A stretch of DNA of 64,000 nucleotides from a virus. Below, piece by piece: positions 1-7,929 of this stretch. Below the pieces are notes generated by a model, which did not search any database, was not told the DNA's origin, and worked only from the letters and a program-made list of their open reading frames with translations. The first letter of the stretch is position 1. Each line of letters begins with the position of its first letter. The stretch covers positions 1 to 64,000 of the IMG/VR virus record IMGVR_UViG_3300027973_000028; one strand, written 5' to 3'. Made by a program: the position numbers and the translations under genes.

Positions 1-2
1 CA

Positions 3-110
3 GTCACTGCAGACGGCAAGCGCACCGCGCAATTTGAACACACCGTGTTGGTCACTGAAACTGGTGTTGATGTATTGACAGGTGGACCAATCACCAAAGG
101 GAAAAAATGA
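3..110 (+). CDS. map: Methionine aminopeptidase, C-terminal end (partial)
   Basis: Only the last 35 codons are in the window; the gene enters from the left edge with its first whole codon at base 3. The translated end reads [19 protein letters not shown] and continues with GVDVLTGG, the typical C-terminus of type I methionine aminopeptidase. The Glu of the FEHT motif is one of the metal ligands of that family. The enzyme removes the initiator Met from nascent proteins. The stop codon overlaps the start of the ferredoxin gene (ATGA), so the two are translationally coupled. Base composition is clearly richer in G+C than the phage genes further right, so this may be a host-derived gene or the edge of an acquired segment. 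The family call rests on a short fragment but the motif match is good. Confidence 0.75.
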   Translation, partial: VTADGKRTAQFEHTVLVTETGVDVLTGGPITKGKK

Positions 111-355
111 GAGTATGGATTGACCAAGACCTATGTACTGGAGATGGACTATGCGCAGAGATAGCACCAGATGTATTTCATATGATGCCAGATGGTCTTG
201 CGTATGTAAGAGAAGGGGACAAGATTTATGCGGCCGCTGTGGGAAACCCAGAAGGCGCAGCTGGTTTAGCATCCTTTTCGGACGATAGGCTTGATGACGT
301 GATTGAAGCGGCGGAAGATTGCCCAGGCGAGTGTATCTTTATTGAAGTTGACTAG
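107..355 (+). CDS. Ferredoxin of the [3Fe-4S] type
   Basis: An 82-residue acidic protein with Cys10 and Cys16 in CTGDGLC and Cys72 in DCPGEC. The spacing C-x5-C ... C-P is that of small actinobacterial [3Fe-4S] or mixed ferredoxins, in which Asp replaces the second Cys of a [4Fe-4S] motif. An additional Cys76 is present. Such proteins pass single electrons to oxygenases such as cytochrome P450; the partner here is not known. The start overlaps the stop of the aminopeptidase gene by four bases. G+C content is higher than in the genes to the right, suggesting a host-like origin. It may be a phage-carried auxiliary metabolic gene, perhaps feeding one of the oxygenases in the window, but that link is speculative. 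Confidence 0.8.
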   Translation: MRVWIDQDLCTGDGLCAEIAPDVFHMMPDGLAYVREGDKIYAAAVGNPEGAAGLASFSDDRLDDVIEAAEDCPGECIFIEVD

Positions 356-364
356 GAGTATAGT

Positions 365-505
365 ATGAATCAAGAAAACTATTATGACCCTGAAAAACCG
401 CAAGAATATGTTTATGATCCAGAAAATCTTAATGAATTTTTTGAGTATTTGTGGAAAAAAGAAAAAGATTTTTTAGATTCAATTGGAGTAGAATCTTCCA
501 AATAA
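365..505 (+). CDS. Small acidic hypothetical protein, 46 aa
   Basis: A 46-codon frame starting at ATG 365 with a good AGGAG ribosome-binding site about seven bases upstream and ending at TAA 503-505. The product is rich in Asp, Glu, Tyr and Phe (it contains repeated YDPE motifs) and has no recognisable domain or membrane segment. It sits 9 bases after the ferredoxin stop and is probably on the same transcript. Base use is A+T-rich like the rest of the phage, so the composition change lies at about base 360. The function is unknown. Confidence 0.6.
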   Translation: MNQENYYDPEKPQEYVYDPENLNEFFEYLWKKEKDFLDSIGVESSK

Positions 506-548
506 TCCATAATCATTTACTATACCCTATATCATATTAAGGGGATTT

Positions 549-806
549 ATGGAACAAATTAAAAATATAGTAATGCGCATTGTAGCCACTTTTGCGGCCT
601 CTGGTCTTGGCGTGATCGGTGCTGGAACAATAGCTGGTGTGCCACTCTGGAAAGCAATTTTTATGGCCGGCATTGCTGGTGTAGCAACGGTTGTTGAAGG
701 TTTGTCTAGAGCATTTTTAGATGACGGTAAATTATCTGTAGCTGAAATTAATCAAGTATTCAATGGTGTTGACAAGAGTTCTAAAAAAGCTGCAGATGCA
801 AAATGA
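549..806 (+). CDS. Holin-like membrane protein
   Basis: An 85-residue protein with an N-terminal amphipathic segment, then two hydrophobic stretches (about residues 8-29 and 33-50) separated by a short turn, and a charged C-terminus ending in KSSKKAADAK. Size, topology and the pattern PLWKAIFMAGIAGVATVVEG resemble r1t-type and related holins of actinophages, which make the membrane permeable to endolysin at the end of infection. It is preceded by AAGGGGA. It overlaps the next gene by ATGA, forming a tight three-gene cluster (holin-like, lipoprotein, second membrane protein) that looks like a lysis cassette, although the endolysin itself lies 11 kb away on the other strand. Confidence 0.65.
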   Translation: MEQIKNIVMRIVATFAASGLGVIGAGTIAGVPLWKAIFMAGIAGVATVVEGLSRAFLDDGKLSVAEINQVFNGVDKSSKKAADAK

Positions 807-1018
807 AGAGACTATCTTTAGTGGCTGGAATTTTGATTTTATCCGCATGTGGATACGATGGAAATTACAGATACTCATGTCAAGATCCAGAAAATTGGGA
901 AGCAAAAGAGTGCAAGCCGCCATTGTGCAGAGTCGATGGCGCATGCACAGAAACCTTGTTGGGCTTCAACCCAAGCGAAACAACGATACAAATAACACAG
1001 GAGACAGTCGCACCATGA
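803..1018 (+). CDS. Small phage lipoprotein
   Basis: 71 residues with a short hydrophobic signal and a lipobox LSAC at residues 13-16, so Cys16 would be lipidated after signal peptidase II cleavage. The mature part has further cysteines in YSCQDPENW, KECKPPLC and DGACTE and may be disulfide-bonded. Cys-rich lipoproteins of this kind occur beside holin genes in aquatic phages. Start and stop both overlap the neighbouring genes by ATGA, so it is translationally coupled on both sides. A spanin-like or superinfection-exclusion role is possible by position, but nothing in the sequence proves it. Confidence 0.65.
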   Translation: MKRLSLVAGILILSACGYDGNYRYSCQDPENWEAKECKPPLCRVDGACTETLLGFNPSETTIQITQETVAP

Positions 1019-1296
1019 AAAAACGCTTAACCCCAGCAGAACTAGATGCACGTCTTAAGTTTGTAATTGGTTGCATGCTTGGTGCAGTTCTTCTTATTAC
1101 TACCTTCTTTATTCTTTATGCACTTGTGTTTGTTACACAACCAATTGGTGCTCAAGCCGAGAACGATAAGATGTTCTTTGGCGTTCTTTCTTCAGTAGCT
1201 ACCTTCATTACTGGAACGCTTGCTGGCCTTATGATTTCCACTGGCAGAAATGCTGAAGACAAAAACGGAAATGGAATTCCAGACGACGAAGAGTAA
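1015..1296 (+). CDS. Two-TM membrane protein of the lysis-type cluster
   Basis: 93 residues from the ATG that overlaps the lipoprotein stop (ATGA). Longer in-frame starts exist upstream but would run through the lipoprotein gene, so the coupled start is preferred. There are two hydrophobic segments (about residues 17-42 and 57-77) and a charged tail DKNGNGIPDDEE, which resembles a single Ca-binding dockerin-like or EF-hand-like loop. It may be a second holin or antiholin. The function is inferred only from topology and position after the holin-like and lipoprotein genes. Confidence 0.6.
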   Translation: MKKRLTPAELDARLKFVIGCMLGAVLLITTFFILYALVFVTQPIGAQAENDKMFFGVLSSVATFITGTLAGLMISTGRNAEDKNGNGIPDDEE

Positions 1297-1297
1297 C

Positions 1298-1903
1298 ATG
1301 AATATCTCACCAGAGATGCGTGCGTGGAATACATGTTTACCGGAAGACTTGTGGATTTTTGATAAATTAATTGTTGCCAAAAAAGCTGGTCACTTATGTG
1401 GACCACGTGGAATTCCAGTTCCAAAACCTGGTGAATATTTTGTAAAACCAGTGATTAATATTGAAGGTATGGGAGAAAGAGCTCGAGTAGAATATCTCGA
1501 ACAAGATACATACCATCTTCACCCTGGAGAATTCTGGTGCGAAATATTTACCGGTGAACATATTAGTATTGACTACGAGAAGTATAAACCAGTCTTATCT
1601 GTTGTCGGAACTAAGCACCGAGATCATCCATACAAAAGATTTACCTATTGGCAAAGGACAGAACAGACGCATCCCCTTCCACAATTCTTAGGTTTTATTC
1701 CACTTAGATACGCAAAAATTAATTGTGAGTTTATTGGTGGAAAATTAATTGAGATACACCTTCGTGGTAACTCTGACTTCTCACATGGTAACTCATCAAT
1801 GATCCCAGTCTGGAACGATGAACAAGACCCTAATCCGGAAGGTTATACTTTTATTAGTGATAACGGGGAAGAGCTAGAACGCTTAGGAATTTGGATTCGT
1901 TAG
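1298..1903 (+). CDS. Conserved-looking phage protein, function unknown, 201 aa
   Basis: The start ATG at 1298, one base after the previous stop, is preferred over an upstream in-frame ATG that would overlap by 47 bases. The product begins MNISPEMRAWNTCLPEDLW and contains CGPRGIPVPKPGEY and INIEGMGERA, a Trp/His-rich middle section and a C-terminal HLRGNSDF. It has no signal peptide, membrane helix or P-loop. It looks like a soluble, compact enzyme-like fold of a kind often seen in aquatic phages as an unannotated protein. I cannot assign a reaction. It is the last gene of the left plus-strand cluster before an 82-base gap. Confidence 0.6.
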   Translation: MNISPEMRAWNTCLPEDLWIFDKLIVAKKAGHLCGPRGIPVPKPGEYFVKPVINIEGMGERARVEYLEQDTYHLHPGEFWCEIFTGEHISIDYEKYKPVLSVVGTKHRDHPYKRFTYWQRTEQTHPLPQFLGFIPLRYAKINCEFIGGKLIEIHLRGNSDFSHGNSSMIPVWNDEQDPNPEGYTFISDNGEELERLGIWIR

Positions 1904-1985
1904 TTTTGAGAAAATAAACTCTTTTTAGCATACTTGGCAATTCCATATAATAGCATGTTTTCAACATTTTATGGTAAACTAGGGT

Positions 1986-2795
1986 GTGATATATTTTTGC
2001 CATATCCCAAGGACATCTGGGACATCAGTATCCAATGCTGTGTATGATTCTTTTAATAAAGCATTACGCATTCCTATTAAGCCTGACCTTGAGAAGTTTG
2101 ATCCTCACGTGATTAGGGGAATAAATAAAACAGATTACCAATCTTTTTTGAAAGAATGTTATTTAAACATAGATTTTTTTTATGGACATCATTTTTTCAG
2201 CCCATACATTGAACCCTATAGTGAAAGTCTAGAAACGTTTTCTATTATTAGAAATCCATTAGAAAGAATGATTAGTGAATTCTATTATTATAATAGAAAT
2301 GTTAGTGATTCACGTTGGAAAAATAATAAAATTCATCAAATAAAAAACTTTTTATATTCACCCAATAACCTTTCACAATGTTATTGGCTTTTAGGTGATT
2401 ATGATTGGGAAAAAATGAAATTAACAAAAAATACTCTTTTTACTCATTGGCTTCAAGGAAAAGAAATATCTTTTGAGGAAATTTTACAAACAATTAAAAA
2501 AGGAAATATAAAACTTTCTACATTAGAAAATAGAACGTATTTGCTAAATGAATTAGAGGTTTCTTTAAATAAAATAAAAAAAACAAATATTTCTTTAGAT
2601 AAAGAACTTAAAGTAAATGAAAACTTTAATATTGAAAAAAGACCAGAATTTAATAATCCAGAATGTTTTCTTTCACAACAAGAAATAGAAACATTTAAAA
2701 ATCTTTATAGTTTAGATTATCAACTATATAATTATGTTAAAGATCATGAAACAAGAACTGGGCGATGTTTAACCCCTGATGATATTTTATTTTAA
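1986..2795 (+). CDS. Sulfotransferase-family protein
   Basis: 269 residues starting at GTG 1986 (AGGG lies just upstream). The N-terminus FCHIPRTSGTS matches the 5'-phosphosulfate-binding loop of PAPS-dependent sulfotransferases (consensus HIPKTGGTS). IIRNPLERMISEFYYY at about residues 87-102 matches the 3'-phosphate-binding RxPxxRxxS region. The family moves sulfate from PAPS to carbohydrates or proteins. The C-terminal half is Lys/Asn-rich and diverged. A+T content is higher than in the genes on its left and it is a single gene between clusters, consistent with a recently acquired cargo gene. A role in modifying host or virion glycans would fit the many glycosyltransferases in the window but is not shown. 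Confidence 0.75.
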   Translation: MIYFCHIPRTSGTSVSNAVYDSFNKALRIPIKPDLEKFDPHVIRGINKTDYQSFLKECYLNIDFFYGHHFFSPYIEPYSESLETFSIIRNPLERMISEFYYYNRNVSDSRWKNNKIHQIKNFLYSPNNLSQCYWLLGDYDWEKMKLTKNTLFTHWLQGKEISFEEILQTIKKGNIKLSTLENRTYLLNELEVSLNKIKKTNISLDKELKVNENFNIEKRPEFNNPECFLSQQEIETFKNLYSLDYQLYNYVKDHETRTGRCLTPDDILF

Positions 2796-2848
2796 TTTTT
2801 CCTATATAAGGTAAAAAGTAGAAAAAAATTTCGAAGGGGTTTTTGGTT

Positions 2849-3019
2849 TTAGACTTTTTTCCCCACAGCCAAATTGTAAATATCTAATAGCATGTCTTCT
2901 AATTCTTGGTGGGTAAATAGTTCTCTATTTTGTTTTGTAATTTCAGACAACAACAATTCAACAGAAGCCTTAACGCTAGCTAACTTAACATCTTCTTTAT
3001 CCAAAAGAAGTCTGCTCAT
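2849..3019 (-). CDS. Small helical hypothetical protein, 56 aa
   Basis: An ATG at 3019, two bases past the stop of the large surface-protein gene, opens a 56-codon frame ending at TAA 2849-2851. The product is Leu/Glu/Lys-rich and predicted helical (MSRLLLDKEDVKLASVKASV at the start, LAVGKKV at the end). GAGGACT in the upstream gene is a possible ribosome-binding site. No family is recognised. It is the last leftward gene before the convergent sulfotransferase. The 53 bases between the two convergent stops contain no clear hairpin. Confidence 0.55.
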   Translation of the reverse strand: MSRLLLDKEDVKLASVKASVELLLSEITKQNRELFTHQELEDMLLDIYNLAVGKKV

Positions 3020-3021
3020 AA

Positions 3022-3216
3022 TTAGTCCTCGTCGTTTTTAAGTAACTGGTGTGCATAGTGTACTACGCAGGCAGTTATGGTTGAGGCTAAGGCAATTGTT
3101 TGGGTTGTTCCGGAAAGTGTGTAGTAAACAACTACGCTACCTGCAAATGTAAATGCAAGACCAGCAGTTATATCCCACAATTTCTTACCAAAACCTAACC
3201 AATTAAATTCTCTCAT
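3022..3216 (-). CDS. Internal in-frame start: 64-aa two-TM membrane protein
   Basis: Inside the 3' end of the surface-protein gene, in the same frame, ATG 3216 is preceded at seven bases by AAGGAGGG, the strongest Shine-Dalgarno sequence in the region. Initiation here would give a 64-residue protein beginning MREFNWLGFGKKLWDITAGL with two hydrophobic segments (about residues 16-33 and 39-55) and the tail KNDED, a holin-like layout. Either the gene makes two products, or a former stop codon between two adjacent genes was lost. The ideal spacing and the sharp change of character at this point (acidic, Lys-rich linker followed by a compact membrane module) support the internal start. Confidence 0.5.
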   Translation of the reverse strand: MREFNWLGFGKKLWDITAGLAFTFAGSVVVYYTLSGTTQTIALASTITACVVHYAHQLLKNDED

Positions 3217-6200
3217 CTCTATACCCTCCTTGATATAATATTTAAATATACTATTTTTTGTAAAATTACTATCTTCGTCATCTCCTGGGCCGGCAATCTC
3301 TCCAGCCATTTCTTCTTCTTCATTCTTTTTAGCTACATTGTTATTAGTACCGCTAGGACCGTTAGAGTTCCCTCCTCCAGAAGAGCCTCCAGAGCCTCCA
3401 GCAGCGCCTGTGGCAGCCGTTATTGCAGCAACTGCTGTAGTGGCTGCTATAAGCGTTCTACGAGCTCCTACGTTGACCTCAGAGCCAAGGGCAACATAGT
3501 CATCAAAGCCATCTCCATAGATGTCGACCTCTTCTTCAAGGGCTTCTTTAATATCGTTTGGTGCATTAGTAAGAGCTGCAGCCAATTCAGCTTCTTGTTC
3601 TGGCGTTACGTTTGTCACATCTAATGCAGCAAACACCTCGGTAGCTTGGTCTGGGGTTATGCTTTCTAGAACCTTAGGACTTGCCGAAAGTGCAGCTGAT
3701 TGACCTGGATCAATGCCGCCCTCTTGGCCCGTGATCAAGTCAACGACTTGTGATACTTGATCATTTGTAATTGTGTCTGACTCCAACACATCTACGATGA
3801 CACCGACTGATTCAGCATTAAGTTCATTGCCCAAAACGGCGGTAAAGGTTTCAATCAAAACCTCGTTGCTTACTTCTTCATCAAAGACTGCGCCAAGAGC
3901 AGAGCCCAATAACTCTGCTGTGAGTTCGTTTTTCAAAACATCAACGATGAGGTCAATGGTTTCTGCATCAGAGAGGTCAGCATCAAACACGTTGTCAAAC
4001 ACTGCTTCTGCTTCTGACGCGCTCAAGTTTGTTTCAAGCAAGTCGCCAAGTACCGTCATGGTGTCGGCGGCAGAAATGTCTTCGTCAAACACTGCACCCA
4101 TTACTTTTGAAATATCCGCGCCACTTGCTGGACCATCAAAGATTGAACTGAGTGCAGAAACCATGGCTTCTGGGGATGTTGTTTCTGAGAATGCGGCATC
4201 AAGAACTTTGTCAAACTCTTTATCGCTAAGGTCGGCACCAAGCATTGTTGTTAGTGCTTCAGTGAAAACTTCACTAGAGACATCTTCCGAGAAAACTGCA
4301 TCAAGAACCTTTGTGAATTCTTTATCGCTCAAGTCTGCTTCTAGGAACGAATCAATCACAGCACCGACATCGGCTCCCGGTTCGTCAAGCGAGCCAAGGG
4401 TTGCGTCTACTACTGCGTCAAACTGTTTTGGTGTTAAGTCGGCATCAAGGAGTCCATCAAGGACGGCAGTCATTTCTTCTGCAGATGCATCTGGGGTGAA
4501 GGCATTATCCAAAATGCCTGCAAGGTCACCCGTGGATATTGCTTCTCCCGCCTCTGGGAGGGTAACCTCATCTGGTGGAATTATTACTACTACCGTTTCG
4601 GGTTCTGTTCCAACTGGTGGAATTACTATTCCTGGCAGTGCGGTTTCTGGTTCTGTTCCTACGGGAAACGTCACCGTTGTGGATTCTGTTTCAGGCTCTG
4701 GCAATTGCGGCAGTGGTACTGTTGTATCGTCTGGGGGAGTCACGACGACAGGAGAGACGCTCGTACTGGTCGTCCCAGTATCAACAGGTGGAATAACAAC
4801 AACAACTGGCGGTACATAAACGGTAGTTGTAGTTGTAGTTGGAACAGTAGTGGTAGTCGTAGTACTGGTAGTACTGGTTGTAGTAGTAGAAGAAGTAGTT
4901 GTAGTTGTTGTGGTAATTGTGTTACCAGATTCCACATACCCAGAGCCCGAGAAATTGTTTGTGTTGGCAGAAGTATTACCAAATGTATTTCCACTGGCTG
5001 TAGAGAACGAGTTCGCACTTACTCCGTTGTATACCGAAGAGCCGGTATTCCAATTGTTGGCAAACTGAATGGCAGTCGTATTGCCGTTGAATGTATTACC
5101 TGAAACCGTTTGGTTACCAGCACCAACCGCCCAACCCGTCGGAATCCATGAAGAGAAATACACGCCTGTACCGTTTGAAGTAAATGTTGAGTTAGTCACC
5201 TGCTGACGGTTGAGACCGCCTAGTTCTGCACCAAACTGTGTGTTGCTAATAAATTGGGTGTTGTTTATTTTGAAGAATCTTTCTCCAGATATTCCGTAAG
5301 TATTATTAGAAAAAACCGAATCATAAACGTATGTGCGGTTTGTGTAATCGGAATCCGTTTGGCTCAAAGCCGATGGCGTCGAACCATAGTCTCCAGCAAT
5401 ACCGACATATAGATAATCAAATGTTGTATCCGTGAGGGTGGAGACAGAACCTCCTCCATTGTTGAACACGGCAGAGCCTGCTGTCATTCCCGTGAAGCGA
5501 ACATCGGTTGCAGAGAAAGTGCCTGCACCGTTATTCACAAGACCGCCGTTTGTGGCTTGCCCTTTTTTAAGTGTCATGTCAGAAATCGTCAACGACTTGC
5601 CAGACGAGATATTGAATGGACGATATAAATTGTTGCCGTCAATAATAGTGGAAGTTAAACCAGCACCAGTGATTGTCAAGTTGTCTGAAATTGCAGGCAG
5701 GGCAGAAGTGAGAGTGATTGTTCCAGTGTTGCCTGAAGCAAAAGTAATGGTGTTAATAGTGGCTGAAGCGTTCGCCGTAGTGATAGCCCAACGCAAAGAG
5801 CCCGAGCCGGAAGTATCTGAAAGATTTGTAACAATGACAGATGTTGGGGCTGGTACCGTGATTGACGCAGCCGAGTTTGCAGTTAGTGAACCGATTGAGT
5901 TGGTTTTAGTTACGCGGACTCGTATTTGTTTTGCAACATCATCTGAACCAACTGCATATGTTGAAGATGTTGCGCCAGATATATTTGTCCATGTACACGA
6001 AGAAGGAGTACAGGATTGCCACTGATAGGTTGTCGCAGTTACGGCAGACCCACCGTCACCCCAAGTTCCATCAACTGCGGTCAGAGTTTCTCCGTAGGCA
6101 ACAGTTCCAGACATTGATGTTCCGCCAGATGTTGTTGGAGCCGTAGACCCCGCAAGGAGAGTAAATGACTGGCTCACCGTGGCTGCTGCTACATATGAGT

Positions 6201-7260
6201 TATTAGAAAAACTATTTGCGGAAATGGTGCAGGTTCCTGTTTGACTAGCCAACACCGTCACTGTTGCGGTTGAAGTTCCACTGCTATCTGTTGATGAACC
6301 AACGGTGCACTTGCCTGTAGTGCTGGATGTAAAAGTAACCGACAACCCAGAAGTAGCAGTAGCTGAGATAGTAAATGTCTGGTTTGACGAAGAGGTAACT
6401 ATGTCGGCAGGCTGAGCGAAGGTAATAGTGTTTGCGCTGGCTACAGATATTGCTGAGTCAATATACATTGACGCACCAAGGGCTTGACCGCCCGTTGCGT
6501 CATAGGAACCATTAACGAACCTAAATCTGTAATAACCAGTAGATGGGACTATGCCACTAGACGTAACCCAACCTTGGTTTTGCCCACGTCCATATGAAAC
6601 TAAAGTTGAAGTAGCACTAGAGCCATAGTCGTATGTGTTCCCACTTGCTGAAACCTTAACCAAGTATCCGTATGCTTCGTAGTCGTCACCACCACCAGCT
6701 GCGGCCCAGTCAAAAGAAATTGATTGATTTGCCGTAGCAGGAAACGGCTCGGTCCATATTTCTGGTCCAAACGCCGAACCGTATGTTCCATGATTATTAC
6801 AAGTATTGGCATAGGAAATAATGCCAGAAGAGAAGAGACGAATTACTCCACTACGTCCAGAATATGTTTGTCCTGTAGATGTTGAGTAGGACAAGTTCTG
6901 GGTGGTCGCTTCCTGACCTTCGTACAACTGCTGTTCTCGCGTGTAGTTCTTATCGGTTACATAAGAATACGAATCGCCAGAGGTGGCATCGGTGCCAGTC
7001 ATTGTGTATGGCCCAATCCCTTGCTTGCCTAGAACCGCACATTGGGTTCGACTTGCCAACGAACCTAGGGTTACCTTTGCTGCCGCAGTTGACTCAAAGA
7101 CAGGAGACAATGCTTGGGCTGGGGTAGCCATAGGCACAAACATTGATATTAAAAAAGCTGGAGCTAATATCCAAGCCCCTTTACGAAAGCGTATGCGACT
7201 ACCACGGTCACTACTTTTAATTTTTTTTAGCGCATAGCTAAGCTTATTTAAAATATTCAA
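3022..7260 (-). CDS. Secreted multidomain surface protein (beta-helix, Thr linker, helical repeats, TM end)
   Basis: 1412 residues from a TTG start at 7260 with AAGGGGA seven bases upstream. A Sec signal peptide covers about residues 25-51 (WILAPAFLISMF, cleavage near PAQA). Then come beta-rich Ig-like sections, a parallel beta-helix region introduced by SLRWAITTANA (the CSLR-AI motif of extracellular pectin-lyase-like proteins), a Thr-rich linker at about residues 780-815, a Pro/Val stretch, about twelve ~18-residue acidic helical repeats (about residues 910-1165), a Gly/Ser-rich spacer and a C-terminal hydrophobic region. This is the architecture of an actinobacterial cell-surface adhesin, not a typical virion part. 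In a phage it could coat the infected cell or alter its adhesion. The GC content is higher than in the neighbours, pointing to capture from a host. CGG never occurs in frame. Confidence 0.8.
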   Translation of the reverse strand: MNILNKLSYALKKIKSSDRGSRIRFRKGAWILAPAFLISMFVPMATPAQALSPVFESTAAAKVTLGSLASRTQCAVLGKQGIGPYTMTGTDATSGDSYSYVTDKNYTREQQLYEGQEATTQNLSYSTSTGQTYSGRSGVIRLFSSGIISYANTCNNHGTYGSAFGPEIWTEPFPATANQSISFDWAAAGGGDDYEAYGYLVKVSASGNTYDYGSSATSTLVSYGRGQNQGWVTSSGIVPSTGYYRFRFVNGSYDATGGQALGASMYIDSAISVASANTITFAQPADIVTSSSNQTFTISATATSGLSVTFTSSTTGKCTVGSSTDSSGTSTATVTVLASQTGTCTISANSFSNNSYVAAATVSQSFTLLAGSTAPTTSGGTSMSGTVAYGETLTAVDGTWGDGGSAVTATTYQWQSCTPSSCTWTNISGATSSTYAVGSDDVAKQIRVRVTKTNSIGSLTANSAASITVPAPTSVIVTNLSDTSGSGSLRWAITTANASATINTITFASGNTGTITLTSALPAISDNLTITGAGLTSTIIDGNNLYRPFNISSGKSLTISDMTLKKGQATNGGLVNNGAGTFSATDVRFTGMTAGSAVFNNGGGSVSTLTDTTFDYLYVGIAGDYGSTPSALSQTDSDYTNRTYVYDSVFSNNTYGISGERFFKINNTQFISNTQFGAELGGLNRQQVTNSTFTSNGTGVYFSSWIPTGWAVGAGNQTVSGNTFNGNTTAIQFANNWNTGSSVYNGVSANSFSTASGNTFGNTSANTNNFSGSGYVESGNTITTTTTTTSSTTTTSTTSTTTTTTVPTTTTTTVYVPPVVVVIPPVDTGTTSTSVSPVVVTPPDDTTVPLPQLPEPETESTTVTFPVGTEPETALPGIVIPPVGTEPETVVVIIPPDEVTLPEAGEAISTGDLAGILDNAFTPDASAEEMTAVLDGLLDADLTPKQFDAVVDATLGSLDEPGADVGAVIDSFLEADLSDKEFTKVLDAVFSEDVSSEVFTEALTTMLGADLSDKEFDKVLDAAFSETTSPEAMVSALSSIFDGPASGADISKVMGAVFDEDISAADTMTVLGDLLETNLSASEAEAVFDNVFDADLSDAETIDLIVDVLKNELTAELLGSALGAVFDEEVSNEVLIETFTAVLGNELNAESVGVIVDVLESDTITNDQVSQVVDLITGQEGGIDPGQSAALSASPKVLESITPDQATEVFAALDVTNVTPEQEAELAAALTNAPNDIKEALEEEVDIYGDGFDDYVALGSEVNVGARRTLIAATTAVAAITAATGAAGGSGGSSGGGNSNGPSGTNNNVAKKNEEEEMAGEIAGPGDDEDSNFTKNSIFKYYIKEGIEMREFNWLGFGKKLWDITAGLAFTFAGSVVVYYTLSGTTQTIALASTITACVVHYAHQLLKNDED
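4815..4925. repeat. Low-complexity Thr-codon repeat
   Basis: Imperfect GTA/GTT/GTG triplets on the plus strand read as ACx (Thr) codons on the coding minus strand, with Ser, Val and Pro interruptions. This is the linker of the surface protein, flexible and probably O-glycosylated. Thr tracts broken by VPT are common in secreted proteins of Acidimicrobiia and related actinobacteria. The degenerate codons show that the tract is kept at protein level and is not simply a slipped microsatellite. Confidence 0.7.
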
Positions 7261-7310
7261 CCGACATCCCCTTCAGTTAGACATACCTAATAGTAACTAA
7301 GGGGTAACAA

Positions 7311-7348
7311 AAAAGATCCCCAACTTATTTAAAAGTCAGGGATCTTTT
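7311..7348 (-). terminator. Rho-independent terminator before the surface-protein gene
   Basis: A perfect 10-bp inverted repeat AAAAGATCCC (7311-7320) and GGGATCTTTT (7339-7348). On the minus strand the second arm runs into TTTTTT and ends transcription coming from the glycosyltransferase/methyltransferase genes on the right. A second small hairpin ACGCT-ACTG-AGCGT lies at 7349-7362. The surface-protein gene then needs its own promoter, which I could not place with confidence in the remaining ~50 bases. Confidence 0.7.
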
Positions 7349-7384
7349 ACGCTACTGAGCGTCGGTTTCCGTAGGGTTATTATA

Positions 7385-7927
7385 TCAAATCTTTGTTGCT
7401 ATGACACCTAAGTTCGGAATATTTTTTCCAAAATCTTTTTTAGTTTCTTCAGGCAATATGTCATCATCGACATCGTATTGCCAAAATCCAGCGTCAAAAC
7501 CTACAGCATTCATGCCAAGTGCCTGGAAGTCTTTAACCAATTCTTCTTGTGACCACATGCTCTGGTGCTGTTGCAGGATGTTTGAATCGCATCTACTAGC
7601 AGGAGTAAATATAGGAGCTCTCATTGTCCTAAAAGATATTTTTCCCTCTGCCCACATTTTTACTAGTCTGCCAATATCTGTTTGTACCACCTTGATTGTT
7701 CCACCTGGCTTTAGTTTTCTAAGCATGTGAAGTAGGAAAGGCTTATATTGCAATATAGATATGTGTTCAAGAGTGTGAGACAAAAAGAATTCATCTACAG
7801 TTCCATCATTACAAAATGAATCAAGATCCATTATGTTAGCTTCTATGTCGCATATCTCGGCTAGGTTAACAGTTTTGTATTCTGACCCCTTACCGATCCC
7901 ACCAAGGTTAAACCTTATACTACTCAT
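7385..7927 (-). CDS. Class I SAM-dependent methyltransferase-like protein
   Basis: 180 residues from ATG 7927. A longer in-frame start at 7966 would overlap the upstream gene by 37 bases and is not needed. DEFFLSHTLEHI followed by MLRKLKPGGTIKVVQTD matches motifs of Methyltransf_11-like enzymes around strand 4 and the post-motif 'LKPGG' loop. The N-terminal Gly-rich SAM motif is reduced (FNLGGIGKG), as in many sugar or small-molecule methyltransferases of glycan gene clusters. It is the last gene of the 10.9-7.4 kb cassette and is followed by a strong terminator. The substrate is unknown; a sugar in the glycan made by its neighbours is a reasonable guess. Confidence 0.7.
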   Translation of the reverse strand: MSSIRFNLGGIGKGSEYKTVNLAEICDIEANIMDLDSFCNDGTVDEFFLSHTLEHISILQYKPFLLHMLRKLKPGGTIKVVQTDIGRLVKMWAEGKISFRTMRAPIFTPASRCDSNILQQHQSMWSQEELVKDFQALGMNAVGFDAGFWQYDVDDDILPEETKKDFGKNIPNLGVIATKI

Positions 7928-7929
7928 AA

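Noticed and set aside
1923-1951. TATAAT at 1946-1951 as a promoter for the sulfotransferase gene
   Set aside because: No acceptable -35 at 16-18 bases (only a T-rich stretch), so it was not listed as a feature.
3773-4819. A 348-codon open frame on the plus strand, and several other long plus-strand frames between 3.5 and 7.2 kb
   Set aside because: They are antisense shadows of the repetitive surface-protein gene, low in complexity and Ser/Thr/Val-rich, with no ribosome-binding site or domain.
4815-4925. The Thr-codon tract as a CRISPR-like or tandem DNA repeat
   Set aside because: No constant repeat unit or spacers; codons vary freely, so it is a protein-level low-complexity linker.
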